Positions 11,779 to 24,018 of a stretch of 64,000 bases of DNA are shown here, in pieces. The DNA comes from Ovis canadensis (taxonomy: Eukaryota; Chordata; Mammalia; Artiodactyla; Bovidae), in NCBI RefSeq assembly GCF_042477335.2, contig NC_091245.1:223075501-223139500 (forward strand), given 5' to 3'. The notes under the pieces are model-generated. The model saw only the letters and a program-made list of their open reading frames with translations. It did not search any database and was not told where the DNA came from. The translations under genes were made by a program, and so were the position numbers. How positions within the stretch are numbered: position 1 is the first letter of the stretch; each line of letters starts with the position of its first letter.

Positions 11779-12419
11779 GCATCATTTCATGGGAAATAGA
11801 TGGAAAAACAGTGGAAACAGTGTCAGACTTTATTTTTTGGTGCTCCAAAATCACTGCAGATGGCGACTGCAGCCATGAAATTAAAAGACGCTTACTCCTT
11901 GGAAGAAAAGTTATGACCAACCTAGATAGCATATTCAAAAGCAGAGACATTGCTTTGCCTACTAAGGTCCATCTAGTCAAGGCTATGGTTTTTCCAGTGG
12001 TCATGTATGGATGTGAGAGTTGGTCTGTGAAGAAAGCTGAGCACCGAAGAATTGATGCTTTGGAACTGTGGTTTTGAAGACTCTTGAAAGTCTGTTGGAC
12101 TGCAAGGAGATCCAACCAGGGGGGATCAGCCCTGGGATTTCTTTGGAAGGAATGATGCTAAAGGTGAAACTCCAGTACTTTGGCCATCTGATGTGAGGAG
12201 TTGACTCATTGGAAAAGACTCTGATGCTGGGAAAGATTGGGGGCAGGAGAAGAAGGGGATGACAGATGATAAGATGGCTTGATGGCATCACTGACTCAAT
12301 TGACGCAAGTTTGAGTGAACTCTGGGAGTTGGTGATGGACAGGGAGGCCTGGTGTGCTGCAATTCATGGTGTCGCCAAGAGTCAGACATGACTGAGCAAC
12401 TGAACTAAACTGAACTGAA
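11779..12419 (+). mobile_element. BovB 3' fragment inserted in L1 3' UTR
   Basis: Plus-strand BovB from 'atttcatgggaaatagatgg' to the tail 'ctgaactaaactgaactgaa'. It includes an open 88-codon piece ('METVSDFIF ... ALELWF'). L1 3' UTR sequence flanks it on both sides ('atctgcagggc' left, 'tggagaaacagcaata' right), so it inserted after the L1. It is in the opposite orientation to the 3' arm of the BovB at 9690. Confidence 0.88.
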
Positions 12420-12760
12420 TGGAGAAACAGCAATAATAGAGAATAGGCTTATGGACATGGAGAAAGGGGAGGAGAGGGTGAGGTGTATGGAGAGAGTAAC
12501 ATGGAAACTTATATTCGCATATGTAAAATAGCTGGTCAATGGGAATTTACTGTATGTCTCAGAAAACCCAGATAGGGTCTCTGTATCAACCTAGAGTGGT
12601 GGGATGTGGAGGGAGATGGGAGGGAGGTTCAAAAAGGAGGGGGTATACGTATACCTATGGCTGATTCATGTTGAGGTTTGAGAGAAAACAACAAAATTCT
12701 GTAAAGCAATGATCCTTCAATTATAAAAATAAATTAATTAAAAAATAAAACAAAACAAAT

Positions 12761-15088
12761 AACATGGATGTGTATTTCTTCCCCCGAGGAAATAGAAAAT
12801 CATTAAAATTGTTTTGTAGAGAACACATATTAAGAGAAAAGCAAGACTAATCTTTGTCTACTCAGTGTTTGCAGAGTTCTTTACAGGGTAAATTAGAAAT
12901 TCAAGTAATATTTAGTCAAGGCGCTCTTTGGCTACAGAAACTCACCATACTGAAACAGGAAAAAGGATTTAGGAATAGTTTGATTACCAAGGGAGAAACT
13001 GTAACCAACTCTCAGGAAGGATGAGCACCCAGACGTAACCAACATCTTGTTCAGAGTGTTATTAAATTACCATCCTTCTTTTTGAAACACTGTTTTCTCA
13101 TCTTTGCTTTTCTTTGGGATCCTGATAAATTCATTTGTCTCTGTAAGTCAGCTTTTTTGCTGCTTCATGCATACAGTTAAGTATATAGTAAGTTCCCACA
13201 TAAGTTTCCATATTCACAAGCCAACCTACCAGCAGAGGCTGGTTAACATCATTAAATTTCAGTTCCAGATTATTCCAGTTTGTAATAATCTGATTAGCCC
13301 TATTTGGGTTATATGTTCAGTCCTGATTAAGATAGTTATTGTCTACAGATATTTAGGGGCTAACATTCCTAAAGGAACATAAACTAGGTCTCAGAGAAGA
13401 GACTTGAGAGCTGGACAAACACTTCCTTTCACTAAAAGTAAGAGAGATGTAATTATATTTTACAGATTTCTACTTATATCTAAGTAACTTAATTACCTTA
13501 CTCAGAGTCTCAGCCAGTCATGAAACCAACCCATAGTCACTGCAGCTTTAGTAACTAGCATAATCACTTTTTTTAAAAAACATATAATTGTAGGTAACTG
13601 TTTTGGTGTAAGGCCCCAGACAGTTCTCTTTATGAAGCTGGGGCTCCCTAAGCAATTGCTATATTATAATGAACTTTCCCTCTTTAGGCACCAGACTCTC
13701 ACCTAAACTAATCAAAATCTATGTATAAATGGGGGCTGATGCAACCTGAGAAAATAACTGTGGATATCTGTAAGTCTGAAATGGACTCCTGGAGTTGACT
13801 TTAAGCATTGGGAACCATGTTTAAAGTATTCCGTTCAGAATGTTCTTTTCCAGAATGCCTCATCAGTGTTGGTGATGTTAGAACTACACCCAACTGCAGT
13901 CATAAAATGGAAGGTCTAAATGCCACTCCTCCCTTACAGCCTGACTCAATGGGACATGCCCCATTTGATCTGACAGACAACTGTGGACTCCTTCTAGAAT
14001 AGCCAAAAAAGCTATAAGGAATGTGGTCCATTCCCTTTCAATCCTGCCTAGAGTATGCTGAAAAAATCCATCTCTCTTCCTTGACTATGCACTTTTATTC
14101 CTCTAGTTAAAGGGAGCAATTGGGAGTGGTATTCAAGGTTGCCTGTCTTATCAGTACTGTCTTATGTGTCTCTATGTAAGTACACACTGAATTAAAGGGG
14201 AAAAAAACACATTTCTATAGCTCTACACTTGGGACTAGAAAGTCAGATCTTAATTAGACTAATTTAGTAATGAGGGCAATATGACATATGCTGCAGTGAT
14301 AGTTCTTTTTATAAACAATTCTTTTAAAATTCTCATTTCCAATGCATATCATAGGTAAGCCCGAAATTATTTCTTCCTAGTTTTTCACCAGTCTTGGGGA
14401 TCTGATTTGATGTGATCAATCCCCATGCCGGTGTATAACGTAGCTCACAATATACATGCTCAAGAGGGTCCTTTTCCATATGTTAAGATCAGGCGGTTGT
14501 ATTAGGAAAGAGGACCAGAACCCAACTTACAAATCTCCTGGTTGCTTACTGCTGCCTTAGATTGGGTATCACAATTAGATCCAGGCAAGAGAGTTAGTGT
14601 CCCATGATATAAACCTCCTCTGACCAAGGAGTTAAAAGTCTGCAAAACTAAGAGAATGAATCCATCCAGAGGTTGGAACCCTCTCATTTAGATCTTTTAG
14701 ACCATGCTTTAGATACTCAAAGTCCTAGAATTCACTTCCCAAACAGTCCCAAGCCTTCTTTCCAGGCGAGCGTAGGGCACTGCTGAGAATCTATTTTCTC
14801 CAGGAACGGTTGCACAGCTAGAGAGACCATCTTGAGACCCAGGAATGGGCCAAAAGACTGGTGTTCACAGGGTGGCAGATGGAGACTGGCTTTACAGGGT
14901 GGGATGGGTATGCAACCAGGCTCCCCGCAGAGTGAGGCAGAGGCAGAGTGGAAGAGAAGAGAGTGGGTTACCTCCTTGGGGATGAGGGTCTGGCTCTCTT
15001 CTTACCACCGTGTTTTGCTAAAGGAACCCAATTAATTCAAGAATTCAAATCTCCTTCCAGGTTACTATGAAAGTTTATTCATTAAGGT
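12761..15088. other. No gene recognised
   Basis: About 2.3 kb of mixed-composition DNA with no family or exon that I recognise. Short open frames at 13808-14002 and 14832-15035 lack any conserved motif, splice context or start context worth calling. Confidence 0.45.
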
Positions 15089-15100
15089 AAGAGAATAGAT

Positions 15101-15474
15101 GGTTTTGAACTGCGGTTGTTGGAGAAGACTCTTGAGAGTGCCTTGGACTGCAAGGAGATCCAACCAGTCCATTCTAAAGGAGATCAGCCCTGAGTATTCT
15201 TTAGAAGGAATGATGCTAAAGATGAAACTCCAATACTTTGGCCACCTCATGAGAAGAGTTGACTCATTGGAAAAGACTCTGTTGCTGGCAGGGATTGGGG
15301 GCAGGAGGATAAGGGGATGACAGAGGATGAGATGGCTGGATGGCAACACCGACTCGATGGACATGAGTTTGGGTGAACTCCGGGAGTTGGTGATGGACAG
15401 GGAAGCCTGGTGTACTGTGATTCATGGGGTCACAAAGAGTTGGACATGACTGAGTGACTGAACTGAACTGAATG
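15101..15474 (+). mobile_element. BovB 3' fragment with 12-bp target duplication
   Basis: A 5'-truncated plus-strand BovB running from 'ggttttgaactgcggttg' to the tail 'actgaactgaactg'. It is bounded by perfect 'aagagaatagat' copies at 15089-15100 and 15475-15486, so it is a clean target-primed insertion. The 73-codon frame at 15099-15320 is RT C-terminal remnant. Confidence 0.94.
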
Positions 15475-15860
15475 AAGAGAATAGATTTGCTTCCCTTAAA
15501 ATTTTGGCTGGATTTACAACTTTTATTTAAAAGTTGTAAATATTAGACATATTTGTATGTAGGCCTCCATTTGACTCTTCACAGTCACCTGCAAATATTT
15601 GCAGTCAGCTTGCTCAGATTCTTGAGAGCTTCCAGACCAAGAAAATGCAAATGCTTTATTAATATTTAAGCACTTCTGTTTTGCCCTAACTGCATAGTAT
15701 CCTTCTTATAGGCTGAGCTGGACAGAAAGAGACAAAAATGAAACCCTCTATGATAGGGCAGCTTCAACCAGACTCAGATCAGGCAGCTTGTTTACGTCTC
15801 TACCCGCCCCATAGCTATGCATCAGCCCTTTAAATTCAATCTTCAAAAGCAAGAGAAGGT

Positions 15861-16067
15861 GAACCTACACTCAGACGGTCAGAGCGCCTGCCTACAATGC
15901 GGGCGACCTGGGTTCAGTCTCTGGGTTGGGAAGATTCCCTGGAGAAGGAAATGGCAACCCACTCCAGTACTCTTGCCTTGAAAATCCCATGGACGGAGGA
16001 GCCGTGGATGGATGCTACAGTCCATGGGGTCGCAAAGAGTTGGACACGACTGAGCCACTTCACTTTC
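15861..16067 (+). repeat. Bov-tA SINE
   Basis: A tRNA-like head with B-box 'gggttcagtctc' precedes the Bov-A segment ending 'gacacgactgagccactt'. The flanks 'agagaaggt' (15852-15860 and 16068-16076) form a short target duplication. An 8-10 bp extra stretch ('gccgtggatggatgctaca') sits in the Bov-A part. Confidence 0.88.
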
Positions 16068-16084
16068 AGAGAAGGTTGAAAGAG

Positions 16085-17490
16085 AAAGGGATCAGTATAA
16101 GATTCAGAGAACAGCAGACTAAAACCATTCTGTATCTTGAAATATATTTTCTCTATCTACACCTCTCTCTGATTTCTTTGTGAAAAGGCACTGAAATTTG
16201 CCATCAAGGTATTATTTGTCTCTCTTGGGCATATATTAAGTCAAGAAACTGCAGGTTGAGTATATTCTTCTATGACTGATTTTGCTCTTATGATCAAGCC
16301 CAGAACAAAAATCACTTTCAAGAGTTGTTATAGATGGGTGCCTAGACTTGGCAGACCAAATATACAACTGAAGCTAAGATCATTGTGTAGCGCAAAGAAA
16401 TGCTCTCATGTGGTATCCTTTAGAGAATAATGCTGAAATGAGGTCCATATCTGCCCAGGTGTGCCCTAACTCATGCAAACACAGCCTTCCATGAGGGACC
16501 AGGGAGAGCCAGGATTGCTTTAATACAGCATCCAAACAGCAGCATGAATGCTAAAGATTCAAATGTCCTATTATTTTTTATCTGGTAAATTTCACAGTTT
16601 TTTTCCTCAATTTAATTTTACAGCATTTTTTATTAAGCCTATAGATATCTCACCATTCGTGTGATTTTATGACACCCAATATTAAAGCACAGTTCAGAGG
16701 TCAATAAAGTTAGCAATGTCAATATTACTCACTGATGATCTCCTGATGAACTGCCATATTTTCTGGCAGATCAGAATGTGGATATATTAACCATATGGTT
16801 TGTTTTCCGGCTTGATAGTATATACATCAATGCAGCAACATTAGTGCTCATAAAGCCTAACCTTTGCAGGGCTCACTCTGTGTGTAAGCAGGTTAGGTGG
16901 CTGCAAACCTTTCCTACTCCTAATATTGTAAAACACCGACTCCCGTACATATCATTGCACTGAAACCAGTGCTAAATGCTAGAGCTAGATAGACATGGTT
17001 TTTCCCTTTGAATCATTAGTGCTAGGAGAGTAACAGATGTGTCTGACTTGCTACGGTGTGGGGAATTCTTGTAACAGAGCTGCTCCTTGTCATTAAGTAA
17101 CTAGGTCTCTGGACCACCTGTGTTAAAAATGCAAATGCAAATGAAACTCACTGGTCTATTAACATCTGTATTAGTTAGGTAAAGGCTTAATAGCTATAAA
17201 ATATAGTAGGTATCAAACACAAGGACTTTAAAAGATCTGCCATTTCCTAGGAAAAGTCTTCATCTCTACAATACAGGCTGAATTGCAGACAAGTCCATAT
17301 TCTGGCCGGGGGCAAGTGAGAAGAACAGATGTCTAGGGCAGGCAATTTTCCTTTAAACTAATGAGGTAGAAATTGCACTTATCACTTCCATAAATATTCC
17401 ATTGATGCTAAGTAAGTCACATCCCAGCTGCAAAAGAGTCTGTTAAAGCAGTGGTCTAGCTAGGTAACCATACACTCAGTTTGAACCATG
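16085..17490. other. No gene recognised
   Basis: Non-coding DNA without an identifiable repeat family, exon or RNA gene. It includes a short inverted pair, 'ctgccatatt...tggcag', near 16750. Confidence 0.45.
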
Positions 17491-17494
17491 TTAC

Positions 17495-17680
17495 TGTGGA
17501 ACTGACTTTTTGCGGGCCCATAGACTGTAGCCCAACAGGCTCCTCTGTCCACGGGATTTTGCAGGCAAGAATACTAGAGTGGGTCGCCACGCCCTCCTCC
17601 AGGGTATCTTTCCAACACAGGGATTGAACCCATGTCTCTTGTGTCTCCTGTGTTGGCAGGTGGACTCTTTACCAGAATAG
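17495..17680 (-). repeat. Bov-tA SINE, minus strand
   Basis: Reverse complement of a Bov-tA: plus-strand 'tagactgtagcccaacaggctcctctgtcc' through 'ggtggactctttacc'. The 3' tail and tRNA head are partly eroded, and I found no target duplication. Confidence 0.85.
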
Positions 17681-18040
17681 GAGTGTAGATTTCGATAGAG
17701 CAGCAGTATCCACCACAGAATCATTCGGAACATTTTTGATATAGTTAATTCAATAAAGCAGCTACTGCTTTAGTGAAATCTTGAAAGTATGGGACATACA
17801 GCCAGAATATTCGTAAGCCCTCCGCAGGCTAGTTGGGGCTGATTGTGAGTTGGGTATGAGGAGGCAATTGCAGTTGCCTGAAACAAGTTTAGGGGAGAAT
17901 ATAGTAGCAAAGATAAATTCGGAGGCACTAGGAGGGATCACCTTGGGACACAGTGAAGATGTTACACTGAGCTGGTAGGACCAGGTCCGGATCTTTCCAG
18001 AGCTGTCTGAAAGCATATCAGTAGTTATAGCACATGGATA

Positions 18041-18175
18041 GGGGCTTCCCTGGTTGTCCAGTGGCTAAGACTCCCCACTCCCAATGTAGGAGGCCCAGAT
18101 TCAAGCACGGGTCAGGAAACTAGATCCAGCATGCCACAACTAAGACCTGGTGCAGCTGAGTAAATATTTTTAAAA
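18041..18175 (+). repeat. tRNA-Glu-derived SINE (CHR-2-like), short form
   Basis: Head 'gggcttccctggttgtccagtggctaagactcc', then 'aactagatccagcatgccacaactaagacc' and an A-rich end. 'catggata' occurs on both sides (18033-18040 and about 18178-18185), a possible target duplication. Confidence 0.75.
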
Positions 18176-18324
18176 AGCATGGATAAAAATAATAAAAAGC
18201 TTGTATATTATTTTCACAAACCTTATTGAACCTGTATTTGCCTCAATGACTGGAAAATTTATATAGGTACAGACATCACCTTTGGGCATTCCTTCTATAT
18301 GAAAATGTTTTAGCATTAATTTGA

Positions 18325-18449
18325 AGATCCTCTGGAGAAGGAATACTCCAATATGCTTGCCTGGAGAATTCCATGGACAAAGGAGCCTGGCAGGCTACAG
18401 TCCATGGTTTGCAGAGAGTAGGACATGACTGAGCGACTATCACTTTCAC
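18325..18449 (+). repeat. Bov-A segment of a truncated Bov-tA SINE
   Basis: 'ctctggagaaggaatactcc ... gacatgactgagcgactatc' lacks the tRNA-derived head. Confidence 0.85.
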
Positions 18450-18949
18450 TTGCCTTAGAAAAATTCATTTTAAAATAATGCATTACACTTGGAGAGATCT
18501 AATATTCTTTCTTTCTGGTATCATTATTTGGATTATGTTAGAGAAATTTAAAAAATAGAGGGTTGTGTATTTATACTTACACTTTTGAAGTTTTTGAAAT
18601 GCTGGATGCTGCTGGGATTCTGTGGTTATGTGATGATCTGGCGCCACCCAGCAGATCAGTCGAACATTGATTCAGTGGACACTTAAGGCACAGAGTGGAG
18701 TGAGCAGGCAGAAGGCACTCCTAGTGGGGGACTGGGTGGCAGAACTTTGAGCTTCAAAAGCGATAGCCTGTCTGTCCTTCGTGTTCTTGCTCCTGTCAGT
18801 GGGCAGAGAGGCCATTCAGGAATTCCTAGGAGAGAAGTGATCTCTTGAGTTACATTATTATTATTTTTTTTTCTTTTTTTTTTTAATTTTTTTATTTTTT
18901 TTAAAATTTTTTTATTTTTATTTATTTTTATTTTTTAAATTTTAAAATC

Positions 18950-19221
18950 TTTAATTCTTACATGCATTCCCAAACATGAACCCCCCTCCCACCTCCCTCC
19001 CCATAACATCTTTCTGGGTCATCCCCATGCACCAGCCCCAAGCATGCTGCATCCTGCGTCAGACATAGACTGGCGATTCAATTCACATGATAGTATACAT
19101 GTTAGAATGTCATTCTCCCAAATCATCCCACCCTCTCCCTCTCCCTCTGAGTCCAAAAGTCCGTTATACACATCTGTGTCTCTTTCCCTGTCTTGCATAC
19201 AGGGTCGTCATTGCCATCTTC
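18950..19221 (-). other. L1 3' UTR
   Basis: This follows the ORF2 stop. It contains the reverse complement of 'gagggagagggtgggatg' (about 19125-19143) and of a G-rich tract (plus-strand 'cccccctcccacctccctcccc', about 18979-19002). A G-rich polypurine stretch is typical of L1 3' UTRs. The A-rich tail lies at lower coordinates. Confidence 0.85.
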
Positions 19222-22200
19222 CTAAATTCCATATATATGTGTTAGTATACTGTATTGGTGTTTTTCTTTCTGGCTTACTTCACTCTGTATAATCGGCTCC
19301 AGTTTCATCCATCTCATCAGAACTGATTCAAATGAATTCTTTTTAACGGCTGAGTAATACTCCATTGTGTATATGTACCACAGCTTTCTTATCCATTCAT
19401 CTGCTGATGGACATCTAGGTTGTTTCCATGTCCTGGCTATTACAAACAGTGCTGCGATGAACATTGGGGTACATGTGTCTCTTTCAATTCTGGTTTCCTC
19501 GGTGTGTATGCCCAGAAGTGGGATTGCTGGGTCATAAGGTAGTTCTATTTGCAATTTTGTAAGGAATCTCCACACTGTTCTCCATAGTGGCTGTACTAGT
19601 TTGCATTCCCACCAACAGTGTAGGAGGGTTCCCTTTTCTCCACACCCTCTCCAGCATTTATTGCTTGCAGATTTTTGGATTGCAGCCATTCTGACTGGTG
19701 TGAAGTGGTACCTCATTGTGGTTTTGATTTGCATTTCTCTAATAATGAGTGATGTTGAGCATCTTTTCATGTGTTTGTTATCCATCCGTATGTCTTCTTT
19801 GGAGAAATGTCTATTTAGTTCTTTGGCCCATTTTTTGATTGGGTCGTTTATTTTTCTGGAGTTGAGCTGCATAAGTTGCTTGTATATTTTTGAGATTAGT
19901 TGTTTGTCAGTTGCTTCATTTGCTATTATTTTCTCCCATTGAGAAGGCTGTCTTTTCACCTTGCTTATATTTTCCTTTGTTGTGCAGAAGCTTTTAATTT
20001 TAATTAGATCCCATTTGTTTATTTTTGCTTTTATTTCCAGCATTCTGGGAGGTGGATCATAGAGGATCCTGCTGTGATTTATGTCTGAGAGTGTTTTGCC
20101 TATGTTCTCCTCTAGGAGTTTTATAGTTTCTGATCTTACATTTAGATCTTTAATCCATTTTGAGTTTATTTTTGTGTGCGGTGTAAGAAAGTGATCTAGT
20201 TTCATTCTTTTACAAGTGGTTGACCAGTTTTCCCAGCACCACTTGTTAAAGAGATTGTCTTTACTCCATTGTATATTCTTGCCTCCTTTGTCAAAGATAA
20301 GGTGTCCATATGTGTGTGGATTTATCTCTGGGCTTTCTATTTTGTTCCATTGATCTATATGTCTGTCTTTGTGCCAGTACCATACTGTCTTGATGACTGT
20401 GGCTTTGTAGTAGAGCCTGAAGTCAGGCAAGTTGATTCCTCCAGTTCCATTCTTCTTTCTCAAGATTGCTTTGGCTATTCGAGGTTTTTTGTATTTCCAT
20501 ACAAATCTTGAAATTATTTGTTCTAGTTCTGTGAAAAATGTGGCTGGTAGCTTGATAGGGATTGCATTGAATTTGTAAATTGCTTTGGGTAGTATACTCA
20601 TTTTCACTATATTGATTCTTCCAATCCATGAACATGGTATATTTCTCCATCTATTAGTGTCCTCTTTGATTTCTTTCATCAGTGTTTTATAGTTTTCTAT
20701 ATACAGGTCTTTAGTTTCTTTAGGTAGATATATTCCTAAGTATTTTATTCTTTTCGTTGCAATGGTGAATGGAATTTTTTCCTTAATTTCTTTTTCTACT
20801 TTCTCATTATTCGTGTATAGGAATGCAAGGGATTTCTGTGTGTTGATTTTATATCCTGCAACTTTACTATAGTCATTGATTAGCTCTAGTAATTTTCTGG
20901 TGGAGTCTTTAGGGTTTTCCATGTAGAGGATCATGTCATCTGCAAACAGTGAGAGTTTTACTTCTTCTTTTCCAATTTGGATTCCTTTTATTTCTTTTTC
21001 TGCTCTGATTGCTGTGGCCAAAACTTCCAGAACTATGTTGAATAGTAGCGGTGAAAGTGGACACCCTTGTCTTGTTCCTGACTTTAGGGGAAATGCTTTC
21101 AATTTTTCACCATTGAGGATAACGTTTGCTGTGGGTTTGTCATAGATAGCTTTTATTATGTTGAGATATGTTCCTTCTATTCCTGCTTTCTGGAGAGTTT
21201 TTATCATAAATGGATGTTGAATTTTGTCAAAGGCCTTCTCTGCATCTATTGAGATAATCATATGGTTTTTATTTTTCAATTTGTTAATGTGGTGAATTAC
21301 ATTGATTGATTTGCGGATATTGAAGAATCCTTGCATCCCTGGGATAAAGCCCACTTGGTCATGGTGTATGATCTTTTTAATGTGTTGTTGGATTCTGATT
21401 GCTAGAATTTTGTTGAGGATTTTTGCATCTATGTTCATCAGAGATATTGGCCTGTAGTTTTCTTTTTTTGTGACATCTTTGTCAGGTTTTGGTATTAGGG
21501 TGATGGTGGCCTCATAGAATGAGTTTGGAAGTTTACCTTCCTCTGCAATTTTCTGGAAGAGTTTGAGTAGGATAGGTGTTAGCTCTTCTCGAAATTTTTG
21601 GTAGAATTCAGCTGTGAAGCCATCTGGACCTGGGCTTTTGTTTGCTGGAAGATTTCTGATTACAGTATCAATTTCCGTGCTTGTGATGGGTCTGTTAAGA
21701 TTTTCTATTTCTTCCTGGTTCAGTTTTGGAAAATTGTACTTTTCTAAGAATTTGTCCATTTCTTCCACGTTGTCCATTTTATTGGCATACAATTGCTGAT
21801 AGTAGTCTCTTATGATCCTTTGTATTTCTGTGTTGTCTGTTGTGATCTCTCCATTTTCATTTCTAATTTTATTGATTTGATTTTTCTCTCTTTGCTTCTT
21901 GATGAGTCTGGCTAATGGTTTGTCAATTTTATTTATCCTTTCAAAGAACCAGCTCTTGGCTTTGTTGATTTTTGCTATGGTCTCTTTTGTTTCTTTTGCA
22001 TTTATTTCTGCCCTAATTTTTAAGATTTCTTTCCTTCTACTCACTCTGGGGTTCTCCAACTCTTCCTTTTCTAGTTGCTTTAGTTGTAGAGTTAGGTTAT
22101 TTATTTGACTTTTTTCTTGTTTCTTGAGGTATGCCTGTATTGCTATGAACTTTCCTCTTAGCACTGCTTTTATAGTGTCCCACAGGTTTTGGGTTGTTGT

Positions 22201-23040
22201 GTTTTCATTTTCATTAGTTTCTATGCATATTTTGATTTCTTTTTGGATTTCTTCTGTGATTTGTTGGTTATTCAGAAGTGTGTTGTTCAACCTCCATATG
22301 TTGGAATTTTTAATAGTTTTTCTCCTATAATTGAGATCTAATCTTAATGCATTATGGTCAGAAAAGATGCTTGGAATGATTTCGATTTTTTTGAATTTAT
22401 CAAGTTTAGATTTATGGCCCAGGATGTGATCTATCCTGGAGAAGGTTCCATGAGCACTTGAAAAAAAGGTGAAATTCGTTGTTTTGGGGTGAAATGTCCT
22501 ATAGATATCAATTAGGTCTAACTGATCTAATGTATCATTTAAAGTTTGCGTTTCTTTGTTAATTTTCTGTTTAGTTGATCTGTCCATAGGTGTGAGTGGG
22601 GTATTAAAGTCTCCCACTATTATTGTGTTATTGTTGATTTCCCCTTTCATACTTGTTAGCATTTGTCTTACATATTGTGGTGCTCCTATATTGGGTGCAT
22701 ATATATTTATAATTGTTATATCTTCTTCTTGGATTGTTCCTTTGATCATTATGTAGTGGCCTTCTTTGTCTCTTTTCACAGCCTTTGTTTTAAAGTCTAT
22801 TTTATCGGACATGAGTATTGCCACTCCTGCTTTCTTTTGGTCTCTATTCGCGTGGTATATCTTTTTCCAGCCCTTCACTTTCAGTCTGTATGTGTCCCTT
22901 GTTTTGAGGTGGGTCTCTTGTAAGCAGCATATAGAGGGGTCTTGTTTTTGTATCCATTCTGCCAGTCTTTGTCTTTTGGTTGGGGCGTTCAACCCATTTA
23001 CGTTTAAGGTGATTATTGATAAGTATGATCCCGTTGCCAT
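19222..23040 (-). CDS. L1 ORF2 protein (endonuclease-reverse transcriptase), intact
   Basis: A 1272-aa open frame encodes the enzyme that nicks target DNA and reverse-transcribes L1 RNA at the nick. The N-terminal apurinic-type endonuclease (about 1-235) retains N14 (LNVNGLN), E42 (QETHL), D144 and N146 (VGDFNTPLT), D204 (SRIDHIL) and H229 (FSDHNALRL), each one residue before the human numbering I recall. The RT domain (about 470-770) has '[10 protein letters not shown]' after the motif A aspartate D599 ([10 protein letters not shown]), '[20 protein letters not shown]' (motif B) and FADD at 699-702. Near the C-terminus C1129, C1133, H1141 and C1146 match the L1 CX3CX7HX4C motif. The usual start lies 51 nt after ORF1. 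No stop, frameshift or lost key residue was seen. The many plus-strand frames over this interval are antisense shadows. Confidence 0.97.
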   Translation of the reverse strand: MATGSYLSIITLNVNGLNAPTKRQRLAEWIQKQDPSICCLQETHLKTRDTYRLKVKGWKKIYHANRDQKKAGVAILMSDKIDFKTKAVKRDKEGHYIMIKGTIQEEDITIINIYAPNIGAPQYVRQMLTSMKGEINNNTIIVGDFNTPLTPMDRSTKQKINKETQTLNDTLDQLDLIDIYRTFHPKTTNFTFFSSAHGTFSRIDHILGHKSKLDKFKKIEIIPSIFSDHNALRLDLNYRRKTIKNSNIWRLNNTLLNNQQITEEIQKEIKICIETNENENTTTQNLWDTIKAVLRGKFIAIQAYLKKQEKSQINNLTLQLKQLEKEELENPRVSRRKEILKIRAEINAKETKETIAKINKAKSWFFERINKIDKPLARLIKKQREKNQINKIRNENGEITTDNTEIQRIIRDYYQQLYANKMDNVEEMDKFLEKYNFPKLNQEEIENLNRPITSTEIDTVIRNLPANKSPGPDGFTAEFYQKFREELTPILLKLFQKIAEEGKLPNSFYEATITLIPKPDKDVTKKENYRPISLMNIDAKILNKILAIRIQQHIKKIIHHDQVGFIPGMQGFFNIRKSINVIHHINKLKNKNHMIISIDAEKAFDKIQHPFMIKTLQKAGIEGTYLNIIKAIYDKPTANVILNGEKLKAFPLKSGTRQGCPLSPLLFNIVLEVLATAIRAEKEIKGIQIGKEEVKLSLFADDMILYMENPKDSTRKLLELINDYSKVAGYKINTQKSLAFLYTNNEKVEKEIKEKIPFTIATKRIKYLGIYLPKETKDLYIENYKTLMKEIKEDTNRWRNIPCSWIGRINIVKMSILPKAIYKFNAIPIKLPATFFTELEQIISRFVWKYKKPRIAKAILRKKNGTGGINLPDFRLYYKATVIKTVWYWHKDRHIDQWNKIESPEINPHTYGHLIFDKGGKNIQWSKDNLFNKWCWENWSTTCKRMKLDHFLTPHTKINSKWIKDLNVRSETIKLLEENIGKTLSDINHSRILYDPPPRMLEIKAKINKWDLIKIKSFCTTKENISKVKRQPSQWEKIIANEATDKQLISKIYKQLMQLNSRKINDPIKKWAKELNRHFSKEDIRMDNKHMKRCSTSLIIREMQIKTTMRYHFTPVRMAAIQKSASNKCWRGCGEKGTLLHCWWECKLVQPLWRTVWRFLTKLQIELPYDPAIPLLGIHTEETRIERDTCTPMFIAALFVIARTWKQPRCPSADEWIRKLWYIYTMEYYSAVKKNSFESVLMRWMKLEPIIQSEVSQKEKHQYSILTHIYGI

Positions 23041-23091
23041 TTACTTTATTGTTTTGGGTTCGGGTTTATACACCCTTTTCGTGTTTCCTAT

Positions 23092-24018
23092 CTAGAGGAT
23101 ATCCTTTAGAATTTGTTGGAGAGCTGGTTTGGTGGTGCTGAATTCTCTCAGCTTTTGCTTGTCTGTAAAGCTCTTGATTTCTCCTTCGTATTTGAATGAG
23201 ATCCTTGCTGGGTACAGTAATCTGGGCTGTAGGTTATTGTCTTTCATCACTTTAAGTATGTCTTGCCATTCCCTCCTGGCCTGAAGAGTTTCTATTGACA
23301 GATCAGCTGTTATCCTTATGGGAATCCCCTTGTGTGTTATTTGTTGTTTTTCCCTTGCTGCTTTTAATATTTGTTCTTTGTGTTTGATCTTTGTTAATTT
23401 GATTAATATGTGTCTTGGGGTGTTTCGCCTTGGGTTTATCCTATTTGGGACTCTCTGTGTTTCTTGGACTTGGGTGATTATTTCCTTCCCCATTTTAGGG
23501 AAGTTTTCAACTATTATCTCCTCAAGGATTTTCTCATGATCTTTCTTTCTGTCTTCTTCTTCTGGGACTCCTATAATTCGAATGTTGGAGCGTTTCATAT
23601 TGTCCTGGAGGTCTCTGAGATTGTCCTCGTTTCTTTTAATTCGTTTTTCTTGTTTCCTCTCTGATTCATTTATTTCTACCATTCTATCTTCTATTTCACT
23701 AATCCTATCTTCTGCCTCCGTTATTCTACTATTTGTTGCCTCCAGAGTGTTTCTGATCTCATTTATTGTGTTATTCATTATATTTTGACTCTTTTTTATT
23801 TCTTCTAGGTCCTTGTTAAACCTTTCTTGCATCTTCTCAATCCTTGTCTCTAGGCTATTTATCTGTGTTTCCATTTTGATTTCAAGATTTTGGATCATTT
23901 TCACTATCAATATTCGGAATTCCTTCTCCGGTAGATTCCCTACTTCTTCCTCTTTTGTTTGATTTGGTGGGCAACTCTCCTGTTCCTTTACCTGCTGAGT
24001 ATTCCTCTGTCTCTTCAT
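23092..24018 (-). CDS. L1 ORF1 protein (RNA-binding chaperone), intact
   Basis: A 308-aa frame beginning MKRQRNTQQVKEQ and ending QQILKDIL. L1 ORF1p forms trimers that coat L1 RNA and act as a nucleic-acid chaperone. A basic N-terminus leads into a heptad-rich coiled coil (about 40-140: 'QINSLETRIEKMQERFNKDL', 'ITEAEDRISEIEDRMVEI'). The RRM follows (about 145-235, including 'RSNIRIIGVPEEED' and 'NTPRHILIKLTKIKHKEQIL'), then the C-terminal domain ('ADLSIETLQARREWQDILKV', 'LLYPARISFKYEGEIKSF'). Length and order are normal for the family. The start is the first ATG in frame after the 5' UTR, and the stop lies 51 nt before ORF2. A 72-codon frame overlapping the start in another register looks accidental. 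Confidence 0.95.
   Translation of the reverse strand: MKRQRNTQQVKEQESCPPNQTKEEEVGNLPEKEFRILIVKMIQNLEIKMETQINSLETRIEKMQERFNKDLEEIKKSQNIMNNTINEIRNTLEATNSRITEAEDRISEIEDRMVEINESERKQEKRIKRNEDNLRDLQDNMKRSNIRIIGVPEEEDRKKDHEKILEEIIVENFPKMGKEIITQVQETQRVPNRINPRRNTPRHILIKLTKIKHKEQILKAAREKQQITHKGIPIRITADLSIETLQARREWQDILKVMKDNNLQPRLLYPARISFKYEGEIKSFTDKQKLREFSTTKPALQQILKDIL

Larger units (their letters stand above)
4486..12755 (+). mobile_element. Old, decayed L1 (LINE-1), interrupted by BovB insertions
   Basis: The left end carries an L1 5' terminus ('gagatggctgaggagtaggtg'). A roughly 2.8-kb 5' UTR with a T/C-rich tract (6130-6680) follows, then degenerate ORF1 (about 7328-8172) and the start of ORF2 (about 8251-9689). 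L1 sequence stops inside ORF2 at 9689, resumes at about 11714 with the ORF2/3' UTR junction ('actaacacatatatatgg'), stops again at 11779 and runs to an A-rich end from 12420. Compared with the intact L1 at 18869-26639, roughly 780 ORF2 codons are missing between the first two segments. The gaps are filled by BovB DNA. Frequent stops show that it is long dead. Confidence 0.9.

Noticed and set aside
13808..15035. Short frames and mixed composition hinting at an old gene or LTR
   Set aside because: No terminal repeats, motifs or splice sites that I could pair; left as unassigned.
18850..18945. Firm target-site duplication for the intact L1
   Set aside because: The shared 'tattattttt' merges with the T-rich tail, so chance agreement cannot be excluded; reported only as a candidate.
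19600..23100. Many plus-strand open frames of 60-113 codons
   Set aside because: All are antisense to the intact L1 ORF2 and hydrophobic because the sense strand is A-rich; they are shadows.
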